Of a DNA stretch of 64,000 nt, positions 35,655 through 45,439 are shown piece by piece. Both the position numbers and the translations under genes were made by a program. The DNA lies in NCBI GenBank assembly GCA_021292105.1, contig CM037870.1:27079416-27143415 (forward strand), in the 5' to 3' direction. Below the pieces are notes generated by a model, which had not been told where the DNA came from, searched no databases, and was given only the letters and a program-made list of their open reading frames with translations. This DNA comes from Anadara kagoshimensis (taxonomy: Eukaryota; Mollusca; Bivalvia; Arcoida; Arcidae). The stretch's first letter is position 1. Each line of letters begins with the position of its first letter.

Positions 35655-36321
35655 ATCGCAATACTTTTCCTTATATGAAACAGGTCTTCCTGACTATCTC
35701 CATAACTTCATGGAGAGAGTCGCGCACGCTACCCAATTCTGACTGGCGTATGAATACATAACCCCCAATACACATTACCCGGACTACACTATCGATCCGC
35801 AGTTGGGTTTTTCGTTGTCTTCCATTCAGCCATCAATGCTTACAAATTCAACATTTAATAGTTGTTCGTTTAATTTTAATATGAAAATGTGACTCTTACC
35901 ATTGTATATCTTTTAAGTAAAATAAAATATTTACGCTAAGCTGAGGGATTATGTTTATTTTTCTGTCACCTGGAGACGGGTACGGGCGGAGCTTCACGTC
36001 AATCACGTCAAGTTACGTCAGAGTGGGCGGAGTTACGGTTCTGTCAGATCCAATTGCTGTTCTATCAAATGATGTGCATCCAGCCACGGAGAGTTGGTAA
36101 ACAAGTAAATTTAAGTGCCATCCAGAAAAACACTCGTGTTTTTCGTATATTTTTGAAAGATTGTAAATATAAGAAATGTAATTTTACTTTTTTTCTACCA
36201 TGAGGTCATGGAGAGAACGAGAATGGCGCAAATTTAACATGAAGTGCTTCGCACTTCATTAAATTTGCGCCATTCTCGTTCTCTCCATGACCTCATGGTA
36301 GAAAAAAAGTAAAATTCCATT
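35655..36321. mobile_element. Pseudogene-specific insertion ending in a long hairpin
   Basis: Compared with intron 7 of the intact copy (about 10670-10700) about 665 bp is extra. It ends in a nearly perfect hairpin (36175-36321, about 70-bp arms, 3-nt tip, 2-nt bulge). The rest shows cgggcggagctt and gtgggcggagttac GC-rich motifs. No open frame of note. Confidence 0.55.
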
Positions 36322-36380
36322 TGTTAAATAAATTTGTATTGGTTTATGTAACAGCTGTCTTATGAGGCCTTCTAACTCAC

Positions 36381-36452
36381 CTAGATTTGATGGCGAAAGA
36401 AGCGTCTTTTCAAATCCATTTAGTTTTGCCCAAGTTCTCATAGGCGAACTTC
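36381..36452 (-). pseudogene. MSP130-like: MSP130-like pseudogene, exon 7
   Basis: 72 nt, open. It encodes SSPMRTWAKLNGFEKTLL and SPSNL. Borders as in the intact copy. Confidence 0.78.
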
Positions 36453-36562
36453 CTAAAATCAATCAATATATTTTTTTAATTTAACATGAAAATTTCACTA
36501 ATCATGTTTTAGCTTACCAAATGTAAAATATAAACTAAAGCCATTCTCTTTGTTTTATACCA

Positions 36563-37014
36563 ATCAAAAACAAACATACCAATCCATGTCCGAATCACAA
36601 TCCAGAGCAAAATAAAAACTTTTAAAGTGACAAGTTAGGTCAAACACGTAAACTTTCACCAGGGAAGTGAGGCCGGGTACTCCGGAAGGGGAAGTACCTC
36701 ATGTTTAGCTAGCTACACCCGCCACGTGTAATCAAAATTCTGTGAAAGGAACATGGAACCTTGAGACGTCAAATATATCTAGGGCAATCCTGGACACAGA
36801 GACATCAAACTTATCAACAATACTGTAATGATGGCCATGAAACGTTTTGGCGGGCTTCATAAGTCTAGGCTTGCAATATCCCTGAGTCAACAATTTATTT
36901 TCAAGTAGCCTACTTCGTTTTACAAAGTCCGCGTAGTGCGAACAAGCTCTACTAAGCGTATTAATTGGGAAACAAATACACCATAAGCAGCGGGAGTAGG
37001 TATATTGCTGCATA
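36563..37014 (-). mobile_element. Retroelement 3' module (family R), longest copy, 10
   Basis: On the minus strand it encodes NIPTPAAYGVFVSQLIRL, then after a frameshift SRACSHYADFVKRSRLLENK, LLTQGYCKPRLMKPAKTF and HYSIVDKFDVSVSRIALDIF, followed by the non-coding 3' part with the ccttccggag core. This resembles the C-terminal end of reverse transcriptase ORFs (AYGV.ISQLIRYARAC ... KLL.QGY ... FYGRH pattern). It lies in intron 6 of the pseudogene; the intact copy has no insertion there. Confidence 0.72.
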
Positions 37015-37229
37015 AAAAAGGAAAGTTGACAATAGAAAAATTAAAGTCATCACGTTTGTCATAAATATCACTTTTATAACTATTAGATATTTTCGTAAAT
37101 TAAAATAGCTCAAGTGGATATTAGAATTTTAAAATTTACCAAATTGATTTACATGTACAAATACGACTGAATATGCAATTAATAAACGATTGATTTGGTA
37201 TAATTTGAAAGTCGTCTTTATACGAGATA

Positions 37230-37460
37230 CTGTAGATAATTGTTATTCGCGAGAGATTTATTTTCGCGTTAATTCGCGACTCATCCCATTCGCGAATTCA
37301 AATATCATTGAAATATTTCCAGAACAGGGATATTATATTTCTATGTGGACATACATATGTTGTATTTGATAAGATTCCAAACGCGAATCTAAATATTCGT
37401 GAATATGGCCAAAACGGTCTTGACGTGAAATTTTCTACTCGCGAAAAAAGTGATCTACAG
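37230..37460. mobile_element. MITE family C, copy 2, with empty site in the paralogue
   Basis: 231 bp with ends ctgtagat and atctacag, and TA target duplication (37228-37229, 37461-37462). The intact copy reads gagataccttag at about 11095-11106, exactly the predicted empty site. The interior contains cgcgagagattta and other CG-bearing blocks. Confidence 0.82.
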
Positions 37461-37802
37461 TACCTTAGTCAAAAAGGGCAAAAAATGCTAAGCAGGTGAA
37501 ATGCAATACATATGGCACCTTATTAATTTAAGTGTATCAACTAAATGGTCATGAAGAATATATCATTATACAGTATTTTTTTTTAAATAAGTCGTTTTTA
37601 GGTTTTAGTATATTTTTATTTCATCACTACAAATGGACCTCACGTTTACCAACAAGAAAACATTTCAATAGTGTTGTGTTTTTGAAAGATTTGTCTTTTA
37701 TAACAACTGATAGTAGTCAACACAGAGGAATAGATGTGTTTACGACTTTACGTCACAGTAGTCAATACATACATACTAAATTTGGGAACCACATGTACTT
37801 AC

Positions 37803-37982
37803 GACTAATCGTTAAATCTGCTGCGCGCACCTGTTCTGAAAATCCGTTGGGAATTTCACGAGAGTGATCTTTAAAATACCCTTCATTTGCCGATACAATA
37901 AAACCACTCCCATTTATATTCATGTATTTTATAGTATCTGGTTGGTACATCCCTCGTACTGGCCAAGGTCTAATATTTATAC
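37803..37982 (-). pseudogene. MSP130-like: MSP130-like pseudogene, exon 6
   Basis: 180 nt, open. It encodes GINIRPWPVRGMYQPDTIKY and IVSANEGYFKDHSREIPNGF. The Asp of the family motif NEGD is replaced by Tyr, which suggests relaxed constraint. Confidence 0.82.
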
Positions 37983-38021
37983 CTACAAATAATTTAAACT
38001 AAACATTATTTTGCCATCAAT

Positions 38022-38148
38022 AAACAGGTTCTTGTCCAAAGCAGAGTTTTTAAATCAGAACGTGAATTTCCATAAGGGAAGTCAGGACGGATGCCCCGGA
38101 AGGGTAAGCACCTTCTGTTTAACTAACTACACCCGCCACATGTGTAAT
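38022..38148 (-). mobile_element. Retroelement 3' module (family R), copy 11
   Basis: A diverged counterpart of the copy at 12022-12190 at the same intron position (cggatgccccggaagggta, acacccgccacatgtg). Confidence 0.55.
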
Positions 38149-38446
38149 ATATGTTTTTTCTTTATTTTGTCTTGTTCCTCGGTTTCTTCAATAAAGATTT
38201 TTACTTCGCATCCTTTGCGCATTTGATATTGCCAAGTTAGTAAGGAGTAGTTTTCTTTTATCTTTTATTTGTAACCAAATATACATTTTCTTTCAGTGAG
38301 GTATACGAATTTTTTTCTTATATTTAGTTGCGTTTCTAACAGTATTGCTTCGCAATATTCCATAACAATAAAGGTACATGAAATGCAGATTTGTTGAACA
38401 TCTTTTTGCTTGTTTGAAATGTCCAATATGTTTAGATAGTACGTAC

Positions 38447-38561
38447 CGTTGTCTCTGTCGCTAGGATCAAATTTTGAAAACTTCCAATTCTTAAATGCCA
38501 AGGGATGAATGGCTGATATTTCATCAGTTTTCATATTGAATTCAGCAATGGCATTGTTTTC
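38447..38561 (-). pseudogene. MSP130-like: MSP130-like pseudogene, exon 5
   Basis: 115 nt, open. It encodes ENNAIAEFNMKTDEISAIHP and WKFSKFDPSDRDNG. Acceptor TTTATTTATAG, donor GTACGT. Confidence 0.8.
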
Positions 38562-38669
38562 CTATAAATAAATACATACAAGCATGATGCATGAACACAT
38601 GTAGTTCATGATTATCATACGGTAATTTATGGTAAGGATGTTTTGTCATTAAAGACAAATCTCTTCGAT

Positions 38670-38825
38670 ATGAGTAGATAGCTTTGTTTGATAATATTCT
38701 ATATGAATAGTAAGCTTCCTTTGATAGTATTCTATATGAATCGTAAGCTTGTATGGTACTATTTATATGAAAAGTTAGCTTCATTGGATATTCTATGATC
38801 GGAAAGCTTTATTCGATACTATTCT
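38670..38825. repeat. Minisatellite, about 33-bp unit (paralogous array)
   Basis: About five degenerate units (gtttgataatattctatat, gaatagtaagcttc). Counterpart of the longer array at 12665-13140. Confidence 0.7.
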
Positions 38826-38828
38826 TTA

Positions 38829-38957
38829 TGATCAAAAACAAACATGCTTACCGTGTCCGAAGTAAAAACTTTGGAACTGACAAGTCAGGTTAGACACGTG
38901 AACTTCAACCAGGGATGTGAGGCCGGGTGCTCCAGCAGGGTTAGCTGGCTATATGAA
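38829..38957 (-). mobile_element. Retroelement 3' module (family R), copy 12
   Basis: The terminal part only: atcaaaaacaaacatgctta, ggccgggtgctccagcag. It interrupts the minisatellite side of the intron. Confidence 0.58.
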
Positions 38958-39135
38958 CAATGGTAAAATGAGTTGGTATTTTTCAATTTAGAACAGAGAT
39001 TTTCTCAAAATATACTATACAAATTACTTTATGAATATAGGAAATATTGAGACAAATATGGCCGAGTATATGACCATTTATGTCCGCTTGACAGTATTGA
39101 TATGAGTACTAAGTAAATAGGTTTTTGATAATAAT

Positions 39136-39302
39136 AACGTTGACTGAAATCAAAAGTTTCAGCAGTGTGATGAGAGAAAACAATCTTCAGTTGCAAGGGT
39201 GGTGGACCTTAACAGGATCCATTCCGTAGATTTAATTTAATATAAATATTTTACCAACCTTGAAACTGAAGATTGTTCACACTGCTGATTTCAGTCAACG
39301 TT
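39136..39302. repeat. Inverted duplication
   Basis: Left arm (aacgttgactgaaatc, agcagtgtga, caatcttcag) and right arm with the reverse complement of the same blocks, with some inner bases lost. About 45-bp matching arms around a 55-bp spacer. The intact copy has no second arm. Confidence 0.65.
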
Positions 39303-39602
39303 TATATAAAGTCATCCACGAATTACAATTGTTTATTATGTCATATCTGCAGAATGTTGATTTAGAGCATTTTTTAATACAAGTTCATAGACTGCAGACT
39401 TCATTGTCAGTTAAAATTGATTTGTTGTGAAGTAACTTGCTTTTTTTACATTTAATTACAGTTGTAAAGTATGTATGTAATAATAGTTACATTTCAAGCA
39501 ACACAAGATCAAATCGTGCATTAACATAATATAGTAAACCACCACAAAACCATTGTTTTGATAAACCACCGATGAGTGTTTTACCAAAATAGTGAAAAGA
39601 GT

Positions 39603-39900
39603 TGAGTAATGGTGTTTAACGTCACAATAAAAATTATTCACTTATATCGAGACATCGTCCGTTAAAGGCAAAGTTGCACATTTTGTCTGTGCTATGCGTT
39701 GATGGCATTATACAACAGGGTTTTTTATCGTGCCAAGCCTACCGTTTTACGAGACTTCGTTTATTTTTAGTTCCCGTCCAAAAGAACAGTGACTTTCATT
39801 TCGTAATGCCGTGTGCTTGGCGAAAGAACAGTTGCTACGCACTTTCAAGTTTTGGGTCAGACCCGGTACGAGTCGAACTAACGACCACCCACGAGCACTC
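39603..39900 (-). mobile_element. tRNA-derived SINE (family 1)
   Basis: Reversed copy: the tail (gttgagtaatggtgtttaac, cttatatcgagacatcg) is at the left and the head at the right is decayed (acgaccacccacgagcactc). Absent from the intact copy. Confidence 0.75.
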
Positions 39901-39959
39901 TAATACAGTAAAAAGAATATTTAATTGAATGGAAGCACTCTAAACTACAGAATATCTAA

Positions 39960-40715
39960 GACAAATAGGATTTGACATCTTAAACTGACAATTAAAACGA
40001 GGTGATGAAATACAGACACTTTATAACTCCCGTAGGTACTCGTATTTCATCTGTCTTTCAAGTGTGAATTTAACGATTTTAAATGACTAAATTGATAACA
40101 CTTATCGACAAAGATTTAACGAAGTGGTTATTATCCCGTACGTGGCAATAACAAATGTGTTATTACCACGTATTTTTATACCTGTATTTTAATATACATG
40201 TACATGGGCTTTATAACTTTATGATTGTCTATATAAGATTTAACTTTTTTATTGGTAATGGCTTTCCCTTATGATAATGATACCATAAATATGCTTCGAA
40301 AAGTACAGAGATGAGTAAGAAATATTCGGTTACTTTGTAAAATCCTTCTTTATTTCATATAAAAAACATATATATTTTTAAAATATTCCTTCAAGTTTAT
40401 GTCTGGGGCATTTTTTATCAAATTGACACTGATAAATCAAGTGTTATTTGAAGTTACTTTCAATAATTTTTAAAAATATTGTCTGTCTGATAACATTTAA
40501 GAAATCCTAAGTGGTAAAATTTTAACATGCCAAATGAAACATGATTATATAGTAGATTTCAATTTTTTATTTTTAGAAAAATCATTGAAATCGACCAAGA
40601 AATATTTTTTTTAGAATTTTGTTTTAAAAAATTATGTTTTTACATGAAACAAAGAAGGATTTTACAAAATGACCAAATATTTTTTGCGCATCTCTGTACG
40701 TGTACTATGTAATTG
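39960..40715 (-). other. Intron 4 segment of the MSP130-like pseudogene
   Basis: Non-coding. An inverted pair (about 40308-40345 and 40645-40700, blocks ggttactttgtaaaatcctt and aaggattttacaaaatgacc) encloses about 330 bp: probably another hairpin-type insertion. No coding signal. Confidence 0.5.
40305..40700. mobile_element. Inverted-repeat element, family unknown
   Basis: Outer blocks cagagatgagtaagaaatat and accaaatattttttgcgcat plus inner tttgtaaaatccttctttat and its reverse complement. About 60-bp imperfect arms; ends near gtacagagatg and catctctgtac. It abuts exon 4 of the pseudogene within 25 bp and is absent from the intact copy. Confidence 0.65.
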
Positions 40716-40721
40716 TCTTAC

Positions 40722-40851
40722 CTGCAATGAGATATAAGCCTTAGTCTCATCTTCATTTAGAGCTATATACTCGGGTTCAAGGTCATGTGCTATTGTATTA
40801 TCCGGTGCTCTATAAACATAACGTACACCGTTTTGGACAAGTTAAGCTGTT
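40722..40851 (-). pseudogene. MSP130-like: MSP130-like pseudogene, exon 4 (nonsense codon)
   Basis: 130 nt. It reads TA-stop-LVQNGVRYVYRAPDN, then HDLEPEYIALNEDETKAYIS. The in-frame TAA replaces the GAA of the intact copy. Confidence 0.83.
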
Positions 40852-41109
40852 CTAAAATAAATAAATAAAAATAAATAAATAAATTAATTAATTAAAAACA
40901 AAATAATGAATAAATAAATAAATAAATAAATAAAATTGTGTGGGCAGTTAAATTCCAACCGTAAATGAACAAATTGCCAATTGCTTTTCAGAAAGTATTG
41001 AAAGCCAAATGATACAGGGAGCATATGTCTAAGCGGGTCTCACAAAAAGGGTCATAGCCATGCAATGTTGTACTATCATGTACCGTCTGCAAAATGACAA
41101 GATCGGATA

Positions 41110-41313
41110 CTGTAAATGTATTTAATTTCGCGTATATTTATTTTAGCAGTAAAGGAAATTAAGACATATCCACATAGTTAAATTTTCACGTTTTTTTTTT
41201 TTTTAATATGCACTAAAACACAATAAGCATAATATAATTTTCGCGCAAAACAAACGACATCGACCGTGAAATAAGTCAAAATTAGTATATCGCAAAAATA
41301 AATACGTTTACAG
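41110..41313. mobile_element. MITE family B, copy 2
   Basis: Ends ctgtaaatgta and tacgtttacag with TA target duplication (41108-41109, 41314-41315). 204 bp. Confidence 0.72.
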
Positions 41314-41867
41314 TATTCCAATGGTAAAAGCAGGATTTCAGAACCTTTTAGTTACAATATTTAAATCCAAAGTGTTTATGCTTAATGTTTATGAAGTTTG
41401 TTCTAAAATGGTTTAAAGTGTAAACCAGAAATATCTAAAAAATGTTATAACACTGAGTTTTAAGTAAAACAAATCAGCAATAATAATTTTTAAAAACCCA
41501 GTTAATTGATTTATTGATGTATTGATTTGGTTTTTACGTTCTAGTCAATAATATATCGCTTATATCTATATCGAGACATCACCAACGATATGTTTGACTC
41601 AATTTTCTTGACTTAAAGATTATTTTCTCAACTTGTGAATTGTCGTATGTTTATCAGAACTATATCTTAATTAAGTATATTTATACTTGATTTTTTATTC
41701 TGGCTATGTAACAGTGCTTGAATTAACTCAATCACGTACAATAAGAAATATTAAGGGATCGCATTAGATTTATATTTTGTCTCTTAAACACTTTATAGGA
41801 GAAAAATGCGATTGATGTTTTCAAGAACAAAAAGTCACTGCAGTTATGTAAATCCAGATGGTATCAT

Positions 41868-42045
41868 GTTGTACATTCCTCAAATACTAAGGTATACTCC
41901 CTCATGCAAAGAATTTTCTTTGCAAAAGTTGGTAAAATATATTTTTGGTCCAACATTTTGAAAAAAATGGGTCCAAGAACTACTGATGAAGAACTATATT
42001 CAAAAACGTTCGTCTGGTGCTGTAAAACTAAACAATATACACAAT
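41868..42045 (+). ncRNA. Short element with degenerate hammerhead-like motif near its 3' end, copy d
   Basis: CTGATGA at about 41979-41985 is followed by a decayed stem II, AAAAC in place of GAAAC, and GTCTGGTGCTG. About 110 bp of upstream sequence matches copies b and c (a region reading aaaatatatttttggtcc), so the unit is about 190-220 bp with the ribozyme near its end. The site is empty in the paralogous intron at about 16470-16520. Confidence 0.45.
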
Positions 42046-42067
42046 TGAAGCTAATTGGCTATACTAC

Positions 42068-42253
42068 CTGTCAATAAAAGCTGTAAAGTCTGCCGTTCGG
42101 TATCTATATTGACCGCTTAAGTCACTTGTCTTGAATGTCAAAATACCAGCGGATCTATCAGTTTTCCACCATCACCATACACCTCTCCTTCTAAAGCTAT
42201 TAAAATCTTACGACAATCGGAAGTGGGTCGCATGTCGTCTGGTCCATTTCCAA
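42068..42253 (-). pseudogene. MSP130-like: MSP130-like pseudogene, exon 3 (10-bp deletion)
   Basis: 186 nt against 196. It encodes VGNGPDDMRPTSDCRKILIA, LEGEVYGDGGKLIDPL, then shifts frame and meets TGA because the codons for GGIG are missing. Both splice sites are intact. Confidence 0.84.
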
Positions 42254-42371
42254 CTAAAATATCAACACCAAAAGTTTAAACAATAAGAAAAGTATATTAT
42301 TGGGAATTATCATGATTGGTTTCACCCACAATAAGCCAACTTTAGTGAAATAGATATTGATGCAAAGCAAA

Positions 42372-42640
42372 CAAATAATTTGAGTGATTTAAGATTCCCC
42401 GCCAGCTTGCTATTTTCTTATAATATGCACTTATGTTTAAAGGGCAATAACTCCGAGCAAAATTAGCGAACCAACTCATGTAAATGATATGTTGATGTTC
42501 TGCAACAACTTTCATGAAATATTGCTTCATAGTTTTGGAGAATTAGCGCATACAATAATTTCAATCGAACGGGCAGACGGATGGAAACTCGAATTAAATA
42601 AACCCATATCTACCTTCGAAAGACAGGGGATGAAAATATC
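42372..42640 (-). repeat. Mollusc interspersed repeat (family M), copy 2
   Basis: Counterpart of 16886-17135 (gtttaaagggcaataactcc, acgggcagacggatgg). Present before the gene duplication. Confidence 0.6.
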
Positions 42641-42889
42641 ATGATAAAATATTCTTTATCTTTCATTTTCAAAGTCCTCAAATAAAAATTAATGCATACA
42701 TTTCAGCAAATATCATTTGAGAAAAAGTGGTTAAAACCAAAAAAAGAAATTTAATATAGAAATATGTATTTATAAGGTGTTACAAATGACAAGAAAGGAA
42801 AGACGGAATTAAAGCTTTTCTTAATATCTCTTGTCGTAAAATTACAGGAATAGCGATCAGGACAGGTACTGTAGTTCGCTTTATCTATA

Positions 42890-43005
42890 TGTTAAATGAA
42901 ATGCCTGCCATTCCGGAGCACCCGATCTCATTTCCCTCGTGGAGGTTCACATGTTAAACCTAATTTTTCAGTTTTTGCTTCTGAAAATGGATTAAAATAT
43001 TTGTT
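42890..43005 (+). mobile_element. Retroelement 3' module (family R), copy 13
   Basis: Terminal piece (gccattccggagcacccgat, gaggttcacatgttaaacc). Counterpart of 17383-17512. Confidence 0.55.
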
Positions 43006-43214
43006 TTTAAGACGTATTTTTGTTGTAAACAAGACAAGCTGAGTTGAAGATATCTGTAAAAAAATATCCGATAGAATTATTTTTATATAACCAAATCAAA
43101 TGGCAACTGCGATTCATAAAGTTGTGGCAATATATGGATTTACCAATTTTTGTGGAAAATTTACAGAACTTGATTACACCACACAATAAAATTAATGATG
43201 TTAAAATATGACAG

Positions 43215-43434
43215 GGCCTCGGTCACTGAGTAGTTAAAAGCGCACACTTACGGATCACAGTGCCTGTCACCACCTGGGTTCGAACCCCACTCGGGATAGA
43301 TCATAGTGTAAGAATGTATCTCAGTTCGCTTGTTGAAGGTCGGTGATTTTTTCCGGTCACTCCGGTTTACTCCACTTTTCCTAATTTTACCACCCCATTT
43401 TAAGGTAAAAAGTCTTGACTGGGGTGTAAAACAG
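43215..43434 (+). mobile_element. tRNA-derived SINE (family 2), copy 2
   Basis: Better preserved than the copy at 17706: head gcctcggtcactgagtagtt, B box ggttcgaaccccactcggg, then cactccggtttactccac and the gactggggtgtaa tail. Confidence 0.78.
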
Positions 43435-43480
43435 CACTCAAAAAGAAAAAAGGTACATCAGACGTTCTGACAGTGCTCAC

Positions 43481-43705
43481 CCTCTATAACGTGTAGTAGT
43501 TCTAGCTTATGGTGATATCTGTTATATTGTCTGTATATTTCCAAATATCCTCTTTCCTTCTTTGGACCATCTCGTCTTGTTAATAGAACAAATCCACCAC
43601 AATACTCTATGTCTGTTAATTCTGATGTGTCATCAAACACCTTGTGGTATACGGTTATTGGATTATTGACATGTGCTAGATCTATTATCTGGACAGTTTT
43701 GTCAC
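43481..43705 (-). pseudogene. MSP130-like: MSP130-like pseudogene, exon 2
   Basis: 225 nt, open. It encodes DKTVQIIDLAHVNNPITVYH and IEYCGGFVLLTRRDGPKKER. Acceptor TTATTTCAG, donor GTGAGC. Confidence 0.82.
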
Positions 43706-44604
43706 CTGAAATAAATAAATAAATTAATAAATAGATAAATAAATGAATAACAGAGAGTTGTTTTCATGCAATATCTAAATTCTTATCTTGATGTTCAAGT
43801 TCACTTCACTTCGAGATATTTGATCCTCAACCGCTGCTTCGCCTCGATTGACAATTAATTTCGAGGGTTGACAAAATGGAGTTTAACCCTATCAGAAAAA
43901 TGTAATATTTATTTTATTATACCAATAGACTGTATTGTTTATTATACTGTGCAACCAAAGTATATTGAATTGAAAATCATGACAGTCAGCTGTCGTCTGT
44001 AAACAACCAGTGAGACGCTTGTAACATTAATCATATTTAATATTTCTTTAGAAAAGCGTTTTCCTGATTTAGAAGACGAAAGCGTTCGAACCGGATACGC
44101 AGTTTTGGAGCATGTGACATTTTCGTAATGTAAAAAAGTTAAGGTTAAGTTAAGGTAACGGGGCTTTGAACAACCGAGCACTGAAGAGTATGGATCTCAG
44201 AATGATCTACACAAAATGATGTAAACTACCACATTAAATATACAATAAAAAGTATTAAAAAATTGATAAAAAAAACCTTCGCCCCAGGCGTTCACATTAA
44301 AGTTAGTCCTCAATCATTTATTCGTGTCATCTTTTCAAATGTTATGAATAATTACCGATTAAGACAATCCGTCATGCATTTGTTTAATGTTAAGTGCAAA
44401 AAGGAAAGTATGCTAAATTTTTCAGTCCAACCCTTTTCTATTTCCTTTTGTTGAAAAACTTAAAAAAATAATCATAAACAGGAAAGTATATGAATAAAGC
44501 ACCGGAATATTTGAAAAGAAAATATAGATGTTATTTCTTCACGTGTTCAATATAAGGTTTACATCACTTTCCAAACTATTGATACCCTGAAATAAAAACT
44601 TAAA

Positions 44605-44608
<4 letters not shown>

Positions 44609-44645
<37 letters not shown>
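44609..44645. repeat. (CA)n microsatellite
   Basis: About 18 CA units running into a TA tract that borders the long palindrome. Confidence 0.93.
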
Positions 44646-44647
<2 letters not shown>

Positions 44648-44658
44648 TATATATATAT

Positions 44659-44852
44659 ATATAATAAAATAAATAAGTACAACACGATTTTGTAAAGCAT
44701 TAGCGCTTTCATTTCATCTTCAGATGCTTTACATAGTAACATTCATAACATGTTATAACATGTTATGAATGTTACTATGTAAAGCATCTGAAGATGAAAT
44801 GAAAGCGCTAATGCTTTACAAAATCGTGTTGTACTTATTTATTTTATTATAT
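44659..44852. repeat. Perfect 194-bp palindrome
   Basis: Arms of 97 bp are exact reverse complements with no spacer; the centre is at 44755/44756 within aacatgttataacatgtt. It is flanked on both sides by TA tracts (and CA-type repeats, cacaca left, cgcacgcgcgcac right). The paralogous site in the intact copy (about 20385) lacks it. Probably a very young hairpin-type MITE. Confidence 0.85.
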
Positions 44853-45303
44853 TCTACCGGACACTGAGAAACTAACTTTTCTTTTATATATATATATATA
44901 TATATATACGCACGCGCGCACTTTTTTCTTGCCTAAGAACTGTAGAATACCATCCTCAATTTTAATCTGCCATTAAACCTTTGTCTTTAGTTTATTGAAG
45001 TCGTAATTTGATTGATGAGTGAGATACACTGCTACTGTTTAAATCACCTGAATTTGACACAATATTAACTCAAAGTTGTCCTCGGTGTTCAAGTATGGAG
45101 GAGTAAGGAAAATTCTATCAGTAAGTGGATTTGGAATAATTACTTAGATAGTCAAATAAAACTGATTCAAATGTACATCAACATAGTTAATACTAATAAA
45201 AATGGATGCTTTTATACTGATTAATAAAATAAATTAAACTAATTTAAATTATTAATTAAAGCGTTGAAACAGCTTGTGTTTTAGATATTAATTTAATTTA
45301 ATT

Positions 45304-45437
45304 AAGAAATAAAGACAATTTTATTGTAAGTTATCGTGGTATAACTAAGAATGGCCTTTCGCATTTCATGATAAATTTGCGAAAGGCCATTCTTAGTTAT
45401 ACCACGATAACTTACAATACAATTGTCTTTATTTCTT
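45304..45437. repeat. Nearly perfect hairpin, 60-bp arms
   Basis: Arms start aagaaataaagacaatt and differ at one position. The loop is about 14 nt (tttcatgataaatt). Within intron 1 of the pseudogene. Confidence 0.85.
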
Positions 45438-45439
45438 AT

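Noticed and set aside
44539..44742. Protein frame with a run of alternating V and C residues
   Set aside because: Translation of the CA/TG microsatellite and the palindrome arm; the same holds for the frame at 50069-50338.
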